DNA of 64,000 nucleotides, from the NCBI GenBank assembly GCA_041672845.1, contig JBAYYV010000004.1, positions 1-64,000 on the forward strand. Direction: 5' to 3'. Made by a program: the position numbers and the translations under genes. The DNA comes from JBAYDV01 sp041672845. GTDB taxonomy: Bacteria > Bacteroidota > Bacteroidia > Bacteroidales > UBA932. The notes beneath the pieces were generated by a model. It had not been told where the DNA came from. It ran no database searches and was given only the letters and a program-made list of their open reading frames with translations. Positions 52,923 to 62,952 of this stretch are shown here, piece by piece; the stretch's first letter is position 1, and every line of letters begins with the position of its first letter.

Positions 52923-55900
52923 TTAATTTTGTACAAAAATCCAATTTTTATTTAAAGCTATTTCCCGGTCAGTATTATCTGGAAGAGTACTTCCATAAAG
53001 ATTCACAATTCCACAGTCTGATATAGGCTTAGAAGTTCTATCAGGCAATCTCTGTAGGATTAGATTAAAATTATCAGAAGATAAAGAAGTACCTAAATTA
53101 TTCAATCCTAAAAAAGATAAATTATCACTACCATCCATTAATATAGTTTTTAATTTGGTGGTACTCTTAAAAATTAAACTTTCTAAATTTATATCATTTT
53201 TAGTTTCTACATAAGTAGTCATATGTTGTGAATAATTTATCCCTTCTAACATTACATATTCTAGAGTTGGACAATTATTCAATATTAGAGTATCGTATTG
53301 CGAATATGTAAATACTAATTTTTTAACATATTTATTACTAAAATCTAACTTATTTTTAGCAGGAGGTCTTTGTAAATATAAATTACCTATTTGATACTTT
53401 TCATTATCAGATAAATTAATAGTTATATCATTAGTATTATAATATAAATTCACATTAAGTTTCTCAATATTAGCTTCTGATACATCTAAAAACTTTAGCT
53501 CCTTCATTTCTAAATATAAACTATCTAAAGAAACACCATTAATATTAAAATCAGTGCTATAAGATTTGACAGAGAATGTAGACAAAGCTGGAAAATTAAT
53601 TTTAATATCCTTAAGTACATTCTCACTTAAACATGTATTATCTATATATTCTATATTTATATCTTTTAAATTTTTCAAAATTCCATGTTCAAAAAACTCC
53701 ATTTTTGAGAAATATATTCTTTCCAAATTATCACAACCTCTAAGATTTACATTAAGTACAGGAAAAACTGTTCCGTTATTTATTTCTTCCAAACTTGAAC
53801 AATCAGATAAATCTAAACGTTCTAAAGGATTCTCCAAAATATCCATATTAAATATCTTCAAAGCTGGACATCTACTAAAATCAATAGTGTCTATATTTTC
53901 ACAATATCGTAAGCTAACATACGATAGATTTTTTTGATTAGAGAACAATATCGATCCTATTTTAGCATTCCACATTTCTAATTTATATAAATCTATAATA
54001 CTAGAACGATCAAATATTTCTAAAGATCTACAATCACGCATATAAAAATTATGTAAATTTTGTAAATTATTATTAGTAGCTATTTTGTACAAACAAGGGA
54101 ATCCTATCAACTTAAAATCTTCTAACTTAACACAATTAGAAATATCTAAAATATTCAATACTTTATTAGTATATTTATCCGTCATATCATTGTAGAAATC
54201 TAATATTTTTAAATTAACACTTTTGCTTAAATCTAAAATTCTTAGCTTACTGTCATTAATTAACTTTAATATTTCTAATTTTTCATTATATGTAAAATCT
54301 AAACTAGTAAGATTAGGACAATCATATATTTCAAGCTCTTTTAAGTCCTTTTGATTAGAAAAATCAAAAGATAAGATTTTAGACGGATTATATAATTGCA
54401 AATAAGCTAAAGATGGGACATTTAAAAGACTTAAATTATTTAATTCATCAGCTTTAGAAATACTTAAATATGTCAAATCTGGTGCATTAACAAAATTTAT
54501 ATTCTCGGTATTGTTAAGCATCAAAGTAGTAATCACATCGCCAGTTACTGTAAGAGAATCATAATAATAATTAAGGTCTGAAATACTCCTATCTACATAT
54601 CCTTTTAAAATAATAGATTCTTTCCCAGAATCTTCAGGAAATGATATTACTATATTATATCCTTTAATCCCTATCCTATTTACCCTTCCAAAATCGAATA
54701 ATCTCATTCCAATAATTTGCTCCATCCCATTTGGCTGTATTATAGGAATTTTAGAAAAAACATTATCAGCTTTAAATAAAACAGAATCTTTAAAAGAAGA
54801 AGCATTTCCTTCGTTGGATACTAAAGTTTTAAATATCACCCTATATGATGATTGATTTGTGACTTCGATAGTTCCACTTGATACAAAATCATCATCGGAA
54901 ACACTTTCATACATTGGAATAGCAGCTACGGCTATTCTATCTTCAAATGAATTAGGAATAACAATTTCAAATTTTTTAAATTTACAAGAAACCTGAACCT
55001 CACAAATGTTATTAGCCTCTTTCCCTAATAATATTTCTTTTTTATCTAGATAAAATAAACTAGCAGATTGAATATCATCTAACTCATAATTGTCATCAAT
55101 CTCTATGATCTTTATATTAGAATCTAAAGAAAAAACTGAATTGATATTCTCTTTGGTTAAACTAATAGTGATTTTATAAAATTTATTTTTAGTAATAGCC
55201 TCTGGTAATCTCACATTATACTCTGTCTTGGTTCCATATATATCTTCTGTTGTTAATTTAATATTAGATTGTTCACCTTTTAAAGTAGGTAAACAATAAA
55301 CCATATTAGATTCATAATAATTCTCTTGTTCATAAAGATTAGCGGTGGTTTCACAAGATTCCTGAGGATAAAATACTTTCAAATCTGTAGAATATGAAAC
55401 TTGTTTACTAAGATTATCCACTGTTACATATACTTTCGAAAACACATCTTTAGTAGGAATTTCTTTTTCATTCATTTTTAATATTAAGTCGAAAACGAAA
55501 CGAGAAGATAATCTCTCTAATTCTACATTTTTTAGTTCTGTTTTATTATAAGGACTGTAATTATCATAAGAACCCACTATTAAATCTTTTAACAAACCCT
55601 TATTAGATTCTTGCTTAACTGTAAATAACAAATTATTTTTCACATCTGAAGTTACAGTTATATTATCATCGGATTTCCCCATACTTGCAAAACCTATTTT
55701 TTTAACATCTTTTTCAAAACGATAATAATAAATATTATCTATTATATTATTTTGACGAAAAGGGACAATAGTTTCCTCTGAAGAGACATAAGGAAAAGCA
55801 TATATATCTTCATCTAACACTTGAGCCTTAGTCGTTAGTGATAATTCTGGCTTACTCATACTAAAACCATCTTCCATAGATAATTCAGGTAAATACTCCT

Positions 55901-55958
55901 TATTACAAGAAGACATAAAGAAAAGTAGCCCTATTAATAGTATTATGTATTTTTTCAT
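52923..55958 (-). CDS. LRR lipoprotein with fimbrillin-like N-terminal domain
   Basis: This 1011-residue protein has a lipoprotein signal (MKKYIILLIGLLFFMSSCNK). The N-terminal ~330 residues have fimbrillin-like features: TKAQVLDEDIYAFPYVSSEE, ERLSSRFVFDLIL, then FYKITISLTKENINSVFSLD. The middle and C-terminal part is a long leucine-rich repeat array of about 20-24-residue units, such as LKELEIYDCPNLTSLDF and LRILDLSKSVNLKILDF, running to the end as a curved binding surface. No T9SS-type C-terminal domain is seen. I start at the ATG at 55956-55958, giving a clean lipobox and a 10-bp gap to the previous gene. Confidence 0.75.
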   Translation of the reverse strand: MKKYIILLIGLLFFMSSCNKEYLPELSMEDGFSMSKPELSLTTKAQVLDEDIYAFPYVSSEETIVPFRQNNIIDNIYYYRFEKDVKKIGFASMGKSDDNITVTSDVKNNLLFTVKQESNKGLLKDLIVGSYDNYSPYNKTELKNVELERLSSRFVFDLILKMNEKEIPTKDVFSKVYVTVDNLSKQVSYSTDLKVFYPQESCETTANLYEQENYYESNMVYCLPTLKGEQSNIKLTTEDIYGTKTEYNVRLPEAITKNKFYKITISLTKENINSVFSLDSNIKIIEIDDNYELDDIQSASLFYLDKKEILLGKEANNICEVQVSCKFKKFEIVIPNSFEDRIAVAAIPMYESVSDDDFVSSGTIEVTNQSSYRVIFKTLVSNEGNASSFKDSVLFKADNVFSKIPIIQPNGMEQIIGMRLFDFGRVNRIGIKGYNIVISFPEDSGKESIILKGYVDRSISDLNYYYDSLTVTGDVITTLMLNNTENINFVNAPDLTYLSISKADELNNLSLLNVPSLAYLQLYNPSKILSFDFSNQKDLKELEIYDCPNLTSLDFTYNEKLEILKLINDSKLRILDLSKSVNLKILDFYNDMTDKYTNKVLNILDISNCVKLEDFKLIGFPCLYKIATNNNLQNLHNFYMRDCRSLEIFDRSSIIDLYKLEMWNAKIGSILFSNQKNLSYVSLRYCENIDTIDFSRCPALKIFNMDILENPLERLDLSDCSSLEEINNGTVFPVLNVNLRGCDNLERIYFSKMEFFEHGILKNLKDINIEYIDNTCLSENVLKDIKINFPALSTFSVKSYSTDFNINGVSLDSLYLEMKELKFLDVSEANIEKLNVNLYYNTNDITINLSDNEKYQIGNLYLQRPPAKNKLDFSNKYVKKLVFTYSQYDTLILNNCPTLEYVMLEGINYSQHMTTYVETKNDINLESLIFKSTTKLKTILMDGSDNLSFLGLNNLGTSLSSDNFNLILQRLPDRTSKPISDCGIVNLYGSTLPDNTDREIALNKNWIFVQN

Positions 55959-55968
55959 AAAAATGTAA

Positions 55969-56901
55969 TTAGTCATCGATTATTATATCATCTGAATTAA
56001 TAGTAATAGATATGTCTTTTTCTATAATATCTTCTACAATAAAAGAAACAGGATCATTAGACTGTGTTAATTTGAGAATTAATGGATAATGTTTGTTTAA
56101 TTCTATAGGTTTATCCATACGAGCTTTCAAAACAATTTGGGATTTATTTTGAGTAATTAAAGTAAGGGTTATTTCAGGATTTTCCTCTTTTGATGGAAAT
56201 ATAAAAACATGATCACATATTTCCACTTCAGAATCACCATCTTTTACTTCCTTTTCCCAAGTACTAAAGATTTCTCCTTTATATGAAGGTGGAGAATCTA
56301 AATCATCACTTTGTACAAAAGTTTTGGATGTTTTTATTTTAAAAGAAACAGATTTATAATATTTGTAGATATTCATGATTTGATCGCCATTTTCATCTTT
56401 TAGAATAAATTTAGCTGAAATTTGACCAACAGCTCTTTTAAGAATTAAAGGATTAACTATGTCTAAATTTAATAAATTCTTAGTTAGAAGACAGTACAAA
56501 AAATCAGATTTCAATCCATTAGAATTGTCATTAAATGTATACTCTATAAGATTATCTTTTTCAGGAATAATCTTTTTTAAATTTGTATCATCTTCATTAG
56601 CTATAGATGTAAAGAAGATATCTGCCTTATCAGACGGAAAATAATAATGATAAACATTATTACTTATAGAAGAAGGCTTTATTATTAATCCATCACTATA
56701 TGAAGCTACCCCTTCCATATTAAATGGAATAGCATAAATATTTTCAACACTAATTTCTTTGCTTTTAGTGGAATTATTTAGAGTAATTTTTTTATCTAAT
56801 TTGATTTTAAGGCAATAAACTTTTTCTGTATTTGCTTCATTTTGGCAACCTAATAAACAGGTCACCATTAAGAACATAAATATATATTTAATTTTATTCA
56901 T
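55969..56901 (-). CDS. fimbrillin-like lipoprotein
   Basis: This 310-residue protein has a lipoprotein signal (MNKIKYIFMFLMVTCLLGCQ). The mature part shares several features with the N-terminal part of its neighbour at 52923: VENIYAIPFNMEGVASYSDG against the other's DEDIYAFPYVSSEE, RAVGQISAKFILKD against ERLSSRFVFDLIL, and a closing HYPLILKLTQSNDPVSFIVED. These patterns fit the FimA/Mfa superfamily, where the R-x-x-(A/S) segment and final strands form the barrel-like core. So the two are probably paralogues. It starts 10 bp after the BACON-LRR gene. Confidence 0.65.
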   Translation of the reverse strand: MNKIKYIFMFLMVTCLLGCQNEANTEKVYCLKIKLDKKITLNNSTKSKEISVENIYAIPFNMEGVASYSDGLIIKPSSISNNVYHYYFPSDKADIFFTSIANEDDTNLKKIIPEKDNLIEYTFNDNSNGLKSDFLYCLLTKNLLNLDIVNPLILKRAVGQISAKFILKDENGDQIMNIYKYYKSVSFKIKTSKTFVQSDDLDSPPSYKGEIFSTWEKEVKDGDSEVEICDHVFIFPSKEENPEITLTLITQNKSQIVLKARMDKPIELNKHYPLILKLTQSNDPVSFIVEDIIEKDISITINSDDIIIDD

Positions 56902-56911
56902 AATCGATAAT

Positions 56912-59443
56912 TTAAAATTCTATTATGGTATCATCTAAATCTTCAATATCAGAATCGATAGTAAATGAGAAATCAGATTCATTTATTGATAATACTAAAT
57001 TAATAGTATAAGCATTATTAGCTTTCAGAGTATCTGCGAAAGTATATAAGTTAATACTAGTACCATCTAAAAGTGTAATTTCTAATTTTATTTTACATTT
57101 ATTACCAGAGATGGTAGGTAAAATATTAATGAAATGTTCACTTTCTATTTTATCTGTAGATTCTACCACAAAGGACGTTTCTACATTATGAGGGATTATA
57201 TTTCCTTCATCATCAATATCAGTAATATATTTACCTACTAAAACACTATCAATATAATAACCTGCATAAGAATTTTCTGTAGTAAGTTTAATATTTGTAA
57301 AATATTCACTTAGATCTCTTATTTCAGAAGTTCCTATTTTTCCAATAATATGAAATTTTAATTTAGAATTAATTCTTTCTAAATTTATATTTGCATTTGT
57401 ATTAGCATTTATAGTAGCATCATTTATAGTGGATATTAATATATCACCAGAAAAACCTTCTGTACCTAATGTCATCAATTTAAAATACTCATCCTTAGTA
57501 CTTAAAGTAGAAATAGAATATCTATCAGAAGTAATTTCAGCATTAGTAATTATGATATCCTGATTTCCTTCTAATAAAAAGAAAGGATAATTATCTTCAG
57601 TAGATTTTTCTACAGTTTGAATCTCTCCTGAAGAAGAAACATTACCTAAATAAAAATATCTAGATAAATTAGTAATATCATCTTTAATACCACTGTTTTC
57701 CATATCGGGAATACTCGGAGTAACCTTATAAACAAACCTCTCAATTAAAGATTCTCCATAAGTATTAAATTTAATAGGATCAGAATAGGTAATCCCTTGT
57801 GGAGTTTTCACAAAAGATCTAACATAATAATATAAACCTTCTTCAGTAAACACTTTATTAAACAGAACCTGTAATGGCAAAATTTCATTATCAAATAATG
57901 TAAATTCCGTTTTAATAATATTCTCTTCTTTTACATTATCTAATGTTACATCACTAGATTCATCCCAAATAACCCCATAATCACCACTATTATCACCCAT
58001 TAAATTTATAACATAATTAAATGTCACTTCATTAGATTTATTTACACTAATAATAGGAGATTCTAATATCGCAAAACCACCAGTATAAATCTTCTTTTCT
58101 TGTATAATAGTAGAACAATTTGCATTGGTTGCAAAAATACTTACATTATAAATAGTAGAATATTTTAAATTTCTTAATTTAAAATTATAATCCTTAGAAT
58201 CACTATTTTCATCTGCTAAAATAGTTTTTACTGTGTTACTACCTTCTTCTCTTAATAAAATACCATGATTTTTAATATCTGAAAACCCTTTATCTTTTAA
58301 AGTATAAGAAATATTATAATCAATAAGATTATCGTTTACTTTATCATAAGTAATGTTATCTATAATAGGCTCAAACGATATTCTTTCATCTTCAGAATCT
58401 ATTAAAAAATCTAAACCAGGGAAAGTTTCATTGATTTTAGAATACCATTTTTTTTCTATAGGTAAAGATGTAATATCTAATTTAGTTAATTTAGTTAATG
58501 ATAATAAAGACGTTAAATCATGAATTTGATTATTATCTTTAAGAATAAAACCTTTTTGAGATCCTCCTAATATTAATTCTTCTATATTAATACAAGCAGC
58601 TAAATAACTAATATCTTCTTGATGGCTATTAGAAATATTAAGTTTCCTTAATTTAGTATACTTACCTATTTGAGATAAATCTAAACCAGCAGAAGCTCCA
58701 GCTACTACTAATTCCTCTACATTATCTTTAAAATCTATTAAAGCATCATTTATTAATAAAGCATTAGCTACAAGAACTAACTTTTTACTTCCATATTTTG
58801 CCAAAGATATAATAGAAACCAAATCATCATTCCCTATAACAAAAATATTTCCAGTAATTCCATATAAATCATCTGTCAATTTAGTTAAACTCGTTACAGA
58901 AGGTCCAGATTGGAAATATATTTCTTTTTTATTAATAATTTCATTCCATATATTAGTGGATTTAGTAATACTAGGTGATATAATTAAATTACCCTCAAGA
59001 TTATTATAACTTGCTATAAAAGTATTAATACTTTCATCACTATTTATATATAAATCTTCATGTAAAGTATGAATTCCTGATTCTGCTTGAGTTATAATAA
59101 CTTCCTTATTAACAGATGAATTAAGAGTACTTACCACTATTTTAATAGTACGTGAAACTTCAGTATCATTAGACTGAATATTTATTAATAAATTATTTTC
59201 TTCTATTTTAGCTGTTATCCAATCACAATCAATTTCACCTACAGAACAAGTTCTATTAGAAATAATATTAATAATTACTGTACTATCTTCTTTAGAACAC
59301 ACTATACTATTTTGGCTTAAAGATAAAGAAGGCCAAGAATCTATTAAAGTAGTTTCATCAGTCTGACATGAATAAACTAAGAAGCTAAATAAAACAACTA
59401 AAATAGTAAGACTTATATTGTTATGTTTTTTCATAATTTTCAT
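56912..59443 (-). CDS. BACON-LRR lipoprotein with fimbrillin-like end
   Basis: This 843-residue protein has a lipoprotein signal with lipobox in FSFLVYSCQTD. In order: a BACON-like domain (SLSLSQNSIVCSKEDSTVII, CDWITAKIEENNLLINI, ending VIITQAESG), an irregular LRR stretch (VEELVVAGASAGLDLSQIGKYTKLRKLNIS), fibronectin-like segments, and a C-terminal beta region. The last ~50 residues, LKANNAYTINLVLSINESDF and TIDSDIEDLDDTIIEF, resemble the ends of the two neighbouring lipoproteins. A second ATG at 59434 is an alternative start. It follows the barrel gene by 3 bp. Confidence 0.72.
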   Translation of the reverse strand: MKIMKKHNNISLTILVVLFSFLVYSCQTDETTLIDSWPSLSLSQNSIVCSKEDSTVIINIISNRTCSVGEIDCDWITAKIEENNLLINIQSNDTEVSRTIKIVVSTLNSSVNKEVIITQAESGIHTLHEDLYINSDESINTFIASYNNLEGNLIISPSITKSTNIWNEIINKKEIYFQSGPSVTSLTKLTDDLYGITGNIFVIGNDDLVSIISLAKYGSKKLVLVANALLINDALIDFKDNVEELVVAGASAGLDLSQIGKYTKLRKLNISNSHQEDISYLAACINIEELILGGSQKGFILKDNNQIHDLTSLLSLTKLTKLDITSLPIEKKWYSKINETFPGLDFLIDSEDERISFEPIIDNITYDKVNDNLIDYNISYTLKDKGFSDIKNHGILLREEGSNTVKTILADENSDSKDYNFKLRNLKYSTIYNVSIFATNANCSTIIQEKKIYTGGFAILESPIISVNKSNEVTFNYVINLMGDNSGDYGVIWDESSDVTLDNVKEENIIKTEFTLFDNEILPLQVLFNKVFTEEGLYYYVRSFVKTPQGITYSDPIKFNTYGESLIERFVYKVTPSIPDMENSGIKDDITNLSRYFYLGNVSSSGEIQTVEKSTEDNYPFFLLEGNQDIIITNAEITSDRYSISTLSTKDEYFKLMTLGTEGFSGDILISTINDATINANTNANINLERINSKLKFHIIGKIGTSEIRDLSEYFTNIKLTTENSYAGYYIDSVLVGKYITDIDDEGNIIPHNVETSFVVESTDKIESEHFINILPTISGNKCKIKLEITLLDGTSINLYTFADTLKANNAYTINLVLSINESDFSFTIDSDIEDLDDTIIEF

Positions 59444-59446
59444 CTT

Positions 59447-60079
59447 TTAAAAGGCGTGTTTCTTAGTTTGGAATATTCTAATACCTAATCCTACAGTAAT
59501 CATAGTATTTTTCACCATAGCACCATTGAATGAATATGTATTTCCAAGACTTTGGATATAACGAGCATTCAAGTATACAGATTGACTAAAATTTATCATT
59601 AGCCCACCTACCAAAGATCCGAAATATTTAGCTTGAGCTAAATCGGGATCGATAATCAATTCCTGCTGACCAGATTCTGTAAACTTGGCACTCTGCATAA
59701 TAGACTGCATATAGCCTCCCTCTAGTATGAAAACTCTTCCTAAATGAAGCTGTAAAGTAATAGGAACTTGGATATATGTTTGTTCCAGTTTTATGGAATT
59801 ATTAGAAATAGTCGGAAATGTAGTAGATTCACTTTTATCAAAATTAGCTCCACTAAAAGCATAATTTGTTTCTACTTGGAAACCTATTGTATTCCAAAAT
59901 TTCATAGTAAAATGTACTCCTCCATAACCATGAATATATGGAGATGAAGGTTCTGGAATAGTTTTCATCATAGTAACTATACCTCCCCCTTGTATCCCAA
60001 ATGAAGCTTTTACTTTCTGAGCATCCATTATTAAGGAAAGACTAAGCAAGCAAAAAATTAAGATAGTTTTTTTTATCAT
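59447..60079 (-). CDS. small outer-membrane beta-barrel protein
   Basis: This 210-residue protein has a signal peptide (MIKKTILIFCLLSLSLIMDAQ) and about eight amphipathic strands. Recognisable pieces are KASFGIQGGGIVTMMK, GYGGVHFTMKFWNTIGFQVE and SVYLNARYIQSLG, ending in a short final strand TVGLGIRIFQT. The size and strand pattern fit a PorT-like or OmpA-type 8-stranded barrel. It lies 10 bp after the caspase gene and 3 bp before the BACON-LRR gene, so it could anchor or pass the lipoproteins of the operon at the outer membrane. That is inference. Confidence 0.75.
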   Translation of the reverse strand: MIKKTILIFCLLSLSLIMDAQKVKASFGIQGGGIVTMMKTIPEPSSPYIHGYGGVHFTMKFWNTIGFQVETNYAFSGANFDKSESTTFPTISNNSIKLEQTYIQVPITLQLHLGRVFILEGGYMQSIMQSAKFTESGQQELIIDPDLAQAKYFGSLVGGLMINFSQSVYLNARYIQSLGNTYSFNGAMVKNTMITVGLGIRIFQTKKHAF

Positions 60080-60089
60080 AATTATATTA

Positions 60090-62687
60090 TTATAGGTTCC
60101 AATTTTCCCAATTATTGGAAATATTCAATCCGTTTATAAGTTCTGGCGTTTGTTCCATATTATTAAGCCATATAGAATTTGTGTTAACATCTGTTTTTAC
60201 TTGTTGGAACAATTCAAATAAAGAAGCTTGTCCTTGGCTGTTTTTAATATTCTTTAATAAAAAATATGTAAATAATCCATGTCTTTTATCTTTATAGGGC
60301 ATAGATCTTTGAGTAGAAGAAGATGCTGTCATAATAACCATATCCCCTTTTACTGGAGTAGCTTTTGGTTTAATTATTACACCACGACCTACACCACTAT
60401 AACAAGCATCTAAGAATACATAAGTACGTTTAGCATAGCTTGAACTTAAAGTAGCATAAAAATCTTCTAATTTTACTCCTGCTTTAGGTGATGTAATACT
60501 AACATCTACTGGAATTAAAAAAGACTCTTTAGTATCCCCATCAATCTGCCCATGACCAGCATAATAAACATATAAACTTATTTTGCCAGGATTCATTTTG
60601 GACATTTTTGCTATCTTTTTAATATTAAAGTTCATCTGAGTACAAGTAGCATTTTTAAGTAAAATTATATTTGATTCAGGAACACCTAAATAATTTTGCG
60701 CATATGTGTAAAACGCTTCCGCATCTCTAACCGCATATTCTACATTAGGTTCATATTCTGCTCTTCTTTTATTAGAATTATAATCTTCATTACCTATAAC
60801 TAAAGCATATTTATTATAATCTGAAGGAATTATTTGACTAATATTAGCTAATAATTCTTCTACTTCATCTTCAGAAGAATTAGACATCCCACGAATATTT
60901 TGATTCATATATATAGAATTCCCTCCTGATAAATTAACCTGAGAATTTAATTGATTAGCGGCAAATGCTAAATATGTAGTTTTATTATGTTTTTTAGTAA
61001 AATCAGTAATATTAGAAACCATCGAGAAATTATTAACACTTAAACTATCTGGCATAGTAAAAGATATTTTCTTAGTTACACTTTTATGTGGTTCTATTAA
61101 TGCTACTTTAACATTATTTTTTTCAGCTACAATTCCTTCTGGCCAATTCAAATCCAAATTCACATCTTTTGCAAGGCCTTCACCATTATTAAAAATGGTT
61201 ACTTCTAAGATAACTTTATCTCCAGCCTTAATAGGGGTATGCTTAGGAGTATGAACCCAATAATTAGAAATTTCTGGCTTACATTGATTAAGACCTATAG
61301 CTTTAAAATCAAAATCTGAATTAGAAGCCACAAATTCATTATCACAAACCCCTAATAAATCTAGGTGTATATCGCCGGATACTAATTCTGTATTAGATTT
61401 CCCATTAAAATTAATCACTTTGGTTTGTCCAGATAAAATTTTACCACATTTTATCGTATTAGTATCATATGAGAAATATCGAGCTTGTTTAGGATTATTT
61501 ATTAAAGTAATCCTAGCATTCTGAATATCTTCTTTACCTTTATTTTGGACTTTTATACATATAGAGAAATCCTCTTCAGCTTCTACTTTATTATTTGAAT
61601 TTTTATCTCTAAGTAAGATTTCAGATATTTCTAAATCAGGATATTTTTCGTTAGAAGTTTTTATTCTAATAATTCCCAATCTATTATCTGCTCCTACTAC
61701 AGCTAAGCCATTACTATAATCAGAAACATAAGAAAATACAGGTTCCACAGCTATTTGAGATTGTGTATTAATAAAACCATACTTACCTTCTATTTTAACC
61801 CAAGCTAACCCAGAATGAAAAGACCCACAATCATCTATACCTGAAGGTCTTAACACTTCCGTTCCACAAGCATTAATATAAATAAGAGTAGAATCGAGTA
61901 ATCTTACTCTAGCTATTCCAGAAGAAAAAGGAGTTACTTCAGAAAAATATTGATTAGTACAAACCCCCTCAGAATTAATTAATACAAAAGGATTATCAGC
62001 ATGTTTAATAAAATAAGTAAAATTATTATTTACTACTATAGAATCCTCAAAAGCAGATGTGGTAGAACTTTTACTACCTTTTAGAGAAATTTTATATGTT
62101 TTCCCTTTCTTAACTACTAATGCATAATCATAAACAAAATCACGAGCTTTATCATATTTAGTATCTATGACAAATACCCCACTATTATCTATAAATCCCC
62201 ATTTATTCTTATTAATATCCTTAACTCTTGCTAATCCAAATCTATAAGAATGGAATTCATATGTAGAAGGCAACTTCCTCATCTCACCATTTTGATAAAG
62301 ATAAAAATATTTTTCCCCTTTTCTTGCAAGAGCGATTTTATCATTAAATGGTTTTATTTCATCAAATATAAAACCAAATAATTCACCTCTATTAGAATTA
62401 ATTACACCCCATTTACCATCTTTGCAAACCCTAGCTATTCCTTTAGAAAAATCGGTAACTTCATCGAACTCAGGTTTAATAACTATTGTTCTATTTAAAT
62501 CCATATATCCCCATTTACCATTAAACAAAAATGGTGCTCTATTTTCAGAATAAGCACGCATTCCCTGATAATTTAAAGTTCCTAACCATTTGAAATTATA
62601 GGTAGAATCTGGCCTCGCCGCATCTACCTGAGAATGTACAGTAATAGACATAAGAATGCATACTAGTATCAGATAAATATTTTTCAT
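60090..62687 (-). CDS. exported WG-repeat and caspase-fold (C14-type) protease
   Basis: This 865-residue protein has a signal peptide (MKNIYLILVCILMSITVHSQ). Residues ~45-350 carry WG repeats: KWGYMDLNRTIVIKPEFDEV, KWGVINSNRGELFGFIFDEI, and KYGFINTQSQIAVEPVFSYV. Residues ~350-600 look like two CARDB-type beta domains (LEISEILLRDKNSNNKVEAEED; KPEISNYWVHTPKHTPIKAG). The C-terminal ~230 residues form a caspase fold: YALVIGNEDYNS, the catalytic His712 in YYAGHG and the catalytic Cys762 in LDACYSG. Both dyad residues are intact, so an active periplasmic or surface protease is expected. It heads a six-gene operon of surface proteins. Confidence 0.88.
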   Translation of the reverse strand: MKNIYLILVCILMSITVHSQVDAARPDSTYNFKWLGTLNYQGMRAYSENRAPFLFNGKWGYMDLNRTIVIKPEFDEVTDFSKGIARVCKDGKWGVINSNRGELFGFIFDEIKPFNDKIALARKGEKYFYLYQNGEMRKLPSTYEFHSYRFGLARVKDINKNKWGFIDNSGVFVIDTKYDKARDFVYDYALVVKKGKTYKISLKGSKSSTTSAFEDSIVVNNNFTYFIKHADNPFVLINSEGVCTNQYFSEVTPFSSGIARVRLLDSTLIYINACGTEVLRPSGIDDCGSFHSGLAWVKIEGKYGFINTQSQIAVEPVFSYVSDYSNGLAVVGADNRLGIIRIKTSNEKYPDLEISEILLRDKNSNNKVEAEEDFSICIKVQNKGKEDIQNARITLINNPKQARYFSYDTNTIKCGKILSGQTKVINFNGKSNTELVSGDIHLDLLGVCDNEFVASNSDFDFKAIGLNQCKPEISNYWVHTPKHTPIKAGDKVILEVTIFNNGEGLAKDVNLDLNWPEGIVAEKNNVKVALIEPHKSVTKKISFTMPDSLSVNNFSMVSNITDFTKKHNKTTYLAFAANQLNSQVNLSGGNSIYMNQNIRGMSNSSEDEVEELLANISQIIPSDYNKYALVIGNEDYNSNKRRAEYEPNVEYAVRDAEAFYTYAQNYLGVPESNIILLKNATCTQMNFNIKKIAKMSKMNPGKISLYVYYAGHGQIDGDTKESFLIPVDVSITSPKAGVKLEDFYATLSSSYAKRTYVFLDACYSGVGRGVIIKPKATPVKGDMVIMTASSSTQRSMPYKDKRHGLFTYFLLKNIKNSQGQASLFELFQQVKTDVNTNSIWLNNMEQTPELINGLNISNNWENWNL

Positions 62688-62718
62688 AATATATAGATGT
62701 TTATTAAATTTTTATAGT

Positions 62719-62766
62719 AGGTTATAGTATAGGTTATAGTATAGGTTATAGTATAGGTTATGATAT
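62719..62766. repeat. 12-bp tandem repeat upstream of the caspase operon
   Basis: AGGTTATAGTAT occurs three times in a row (62719, 62731, 62743) followed by a variant AGGTTATGATAT (62755). A looser repeat follows: TTAGTTTAGGAAAA at 62777 and 62820. The array lies 32 bp before the caspase start codon, in the predicted 5' leader. The rest of this 265-bp gap holds a promoter-like box. Confidence 0.85.
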
Positions 62767-62896
62767 AGCTTATTAGTTAGTTTAGGAAAATTATAAAAAA
62801 TTAGGGGAAAGCTTAATAATTAGTTTAGGAAAACTATATAAAAGTTTAGGGAAAAATTTTATATAGTTTAAAAAATGTATAATGATTTCAATAGGA

Positions 62897-62904
62897 CAAA
62901 TATA
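62897..62904 (-). promoter_or_regulatory. candidate -7 promoter box for the caspase-lipoprotein operon
   Basis: The minus strand reads TATATTTG, fitting TAnnTTTG, with no clear -33 element. If real, the transcript would have a leader of about 205 nt that carries the 12-bp repeats. Confidence 0.45.
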
Positions 62905-62952
62905 TAAATAATACCTTTATTATAAAATAATAAATAAATAAAATTTAAAAAT

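Noticed and set aside
60090..62687. Caspase-like protein as an antiviral or cell-suicide effector
   Set aside because: It has a signal peptide, WG repeats and surface-protein neighbours. There are no CRISPR, retron or gasdermin-like genes nearby, so an intracellular defence role is not supported.
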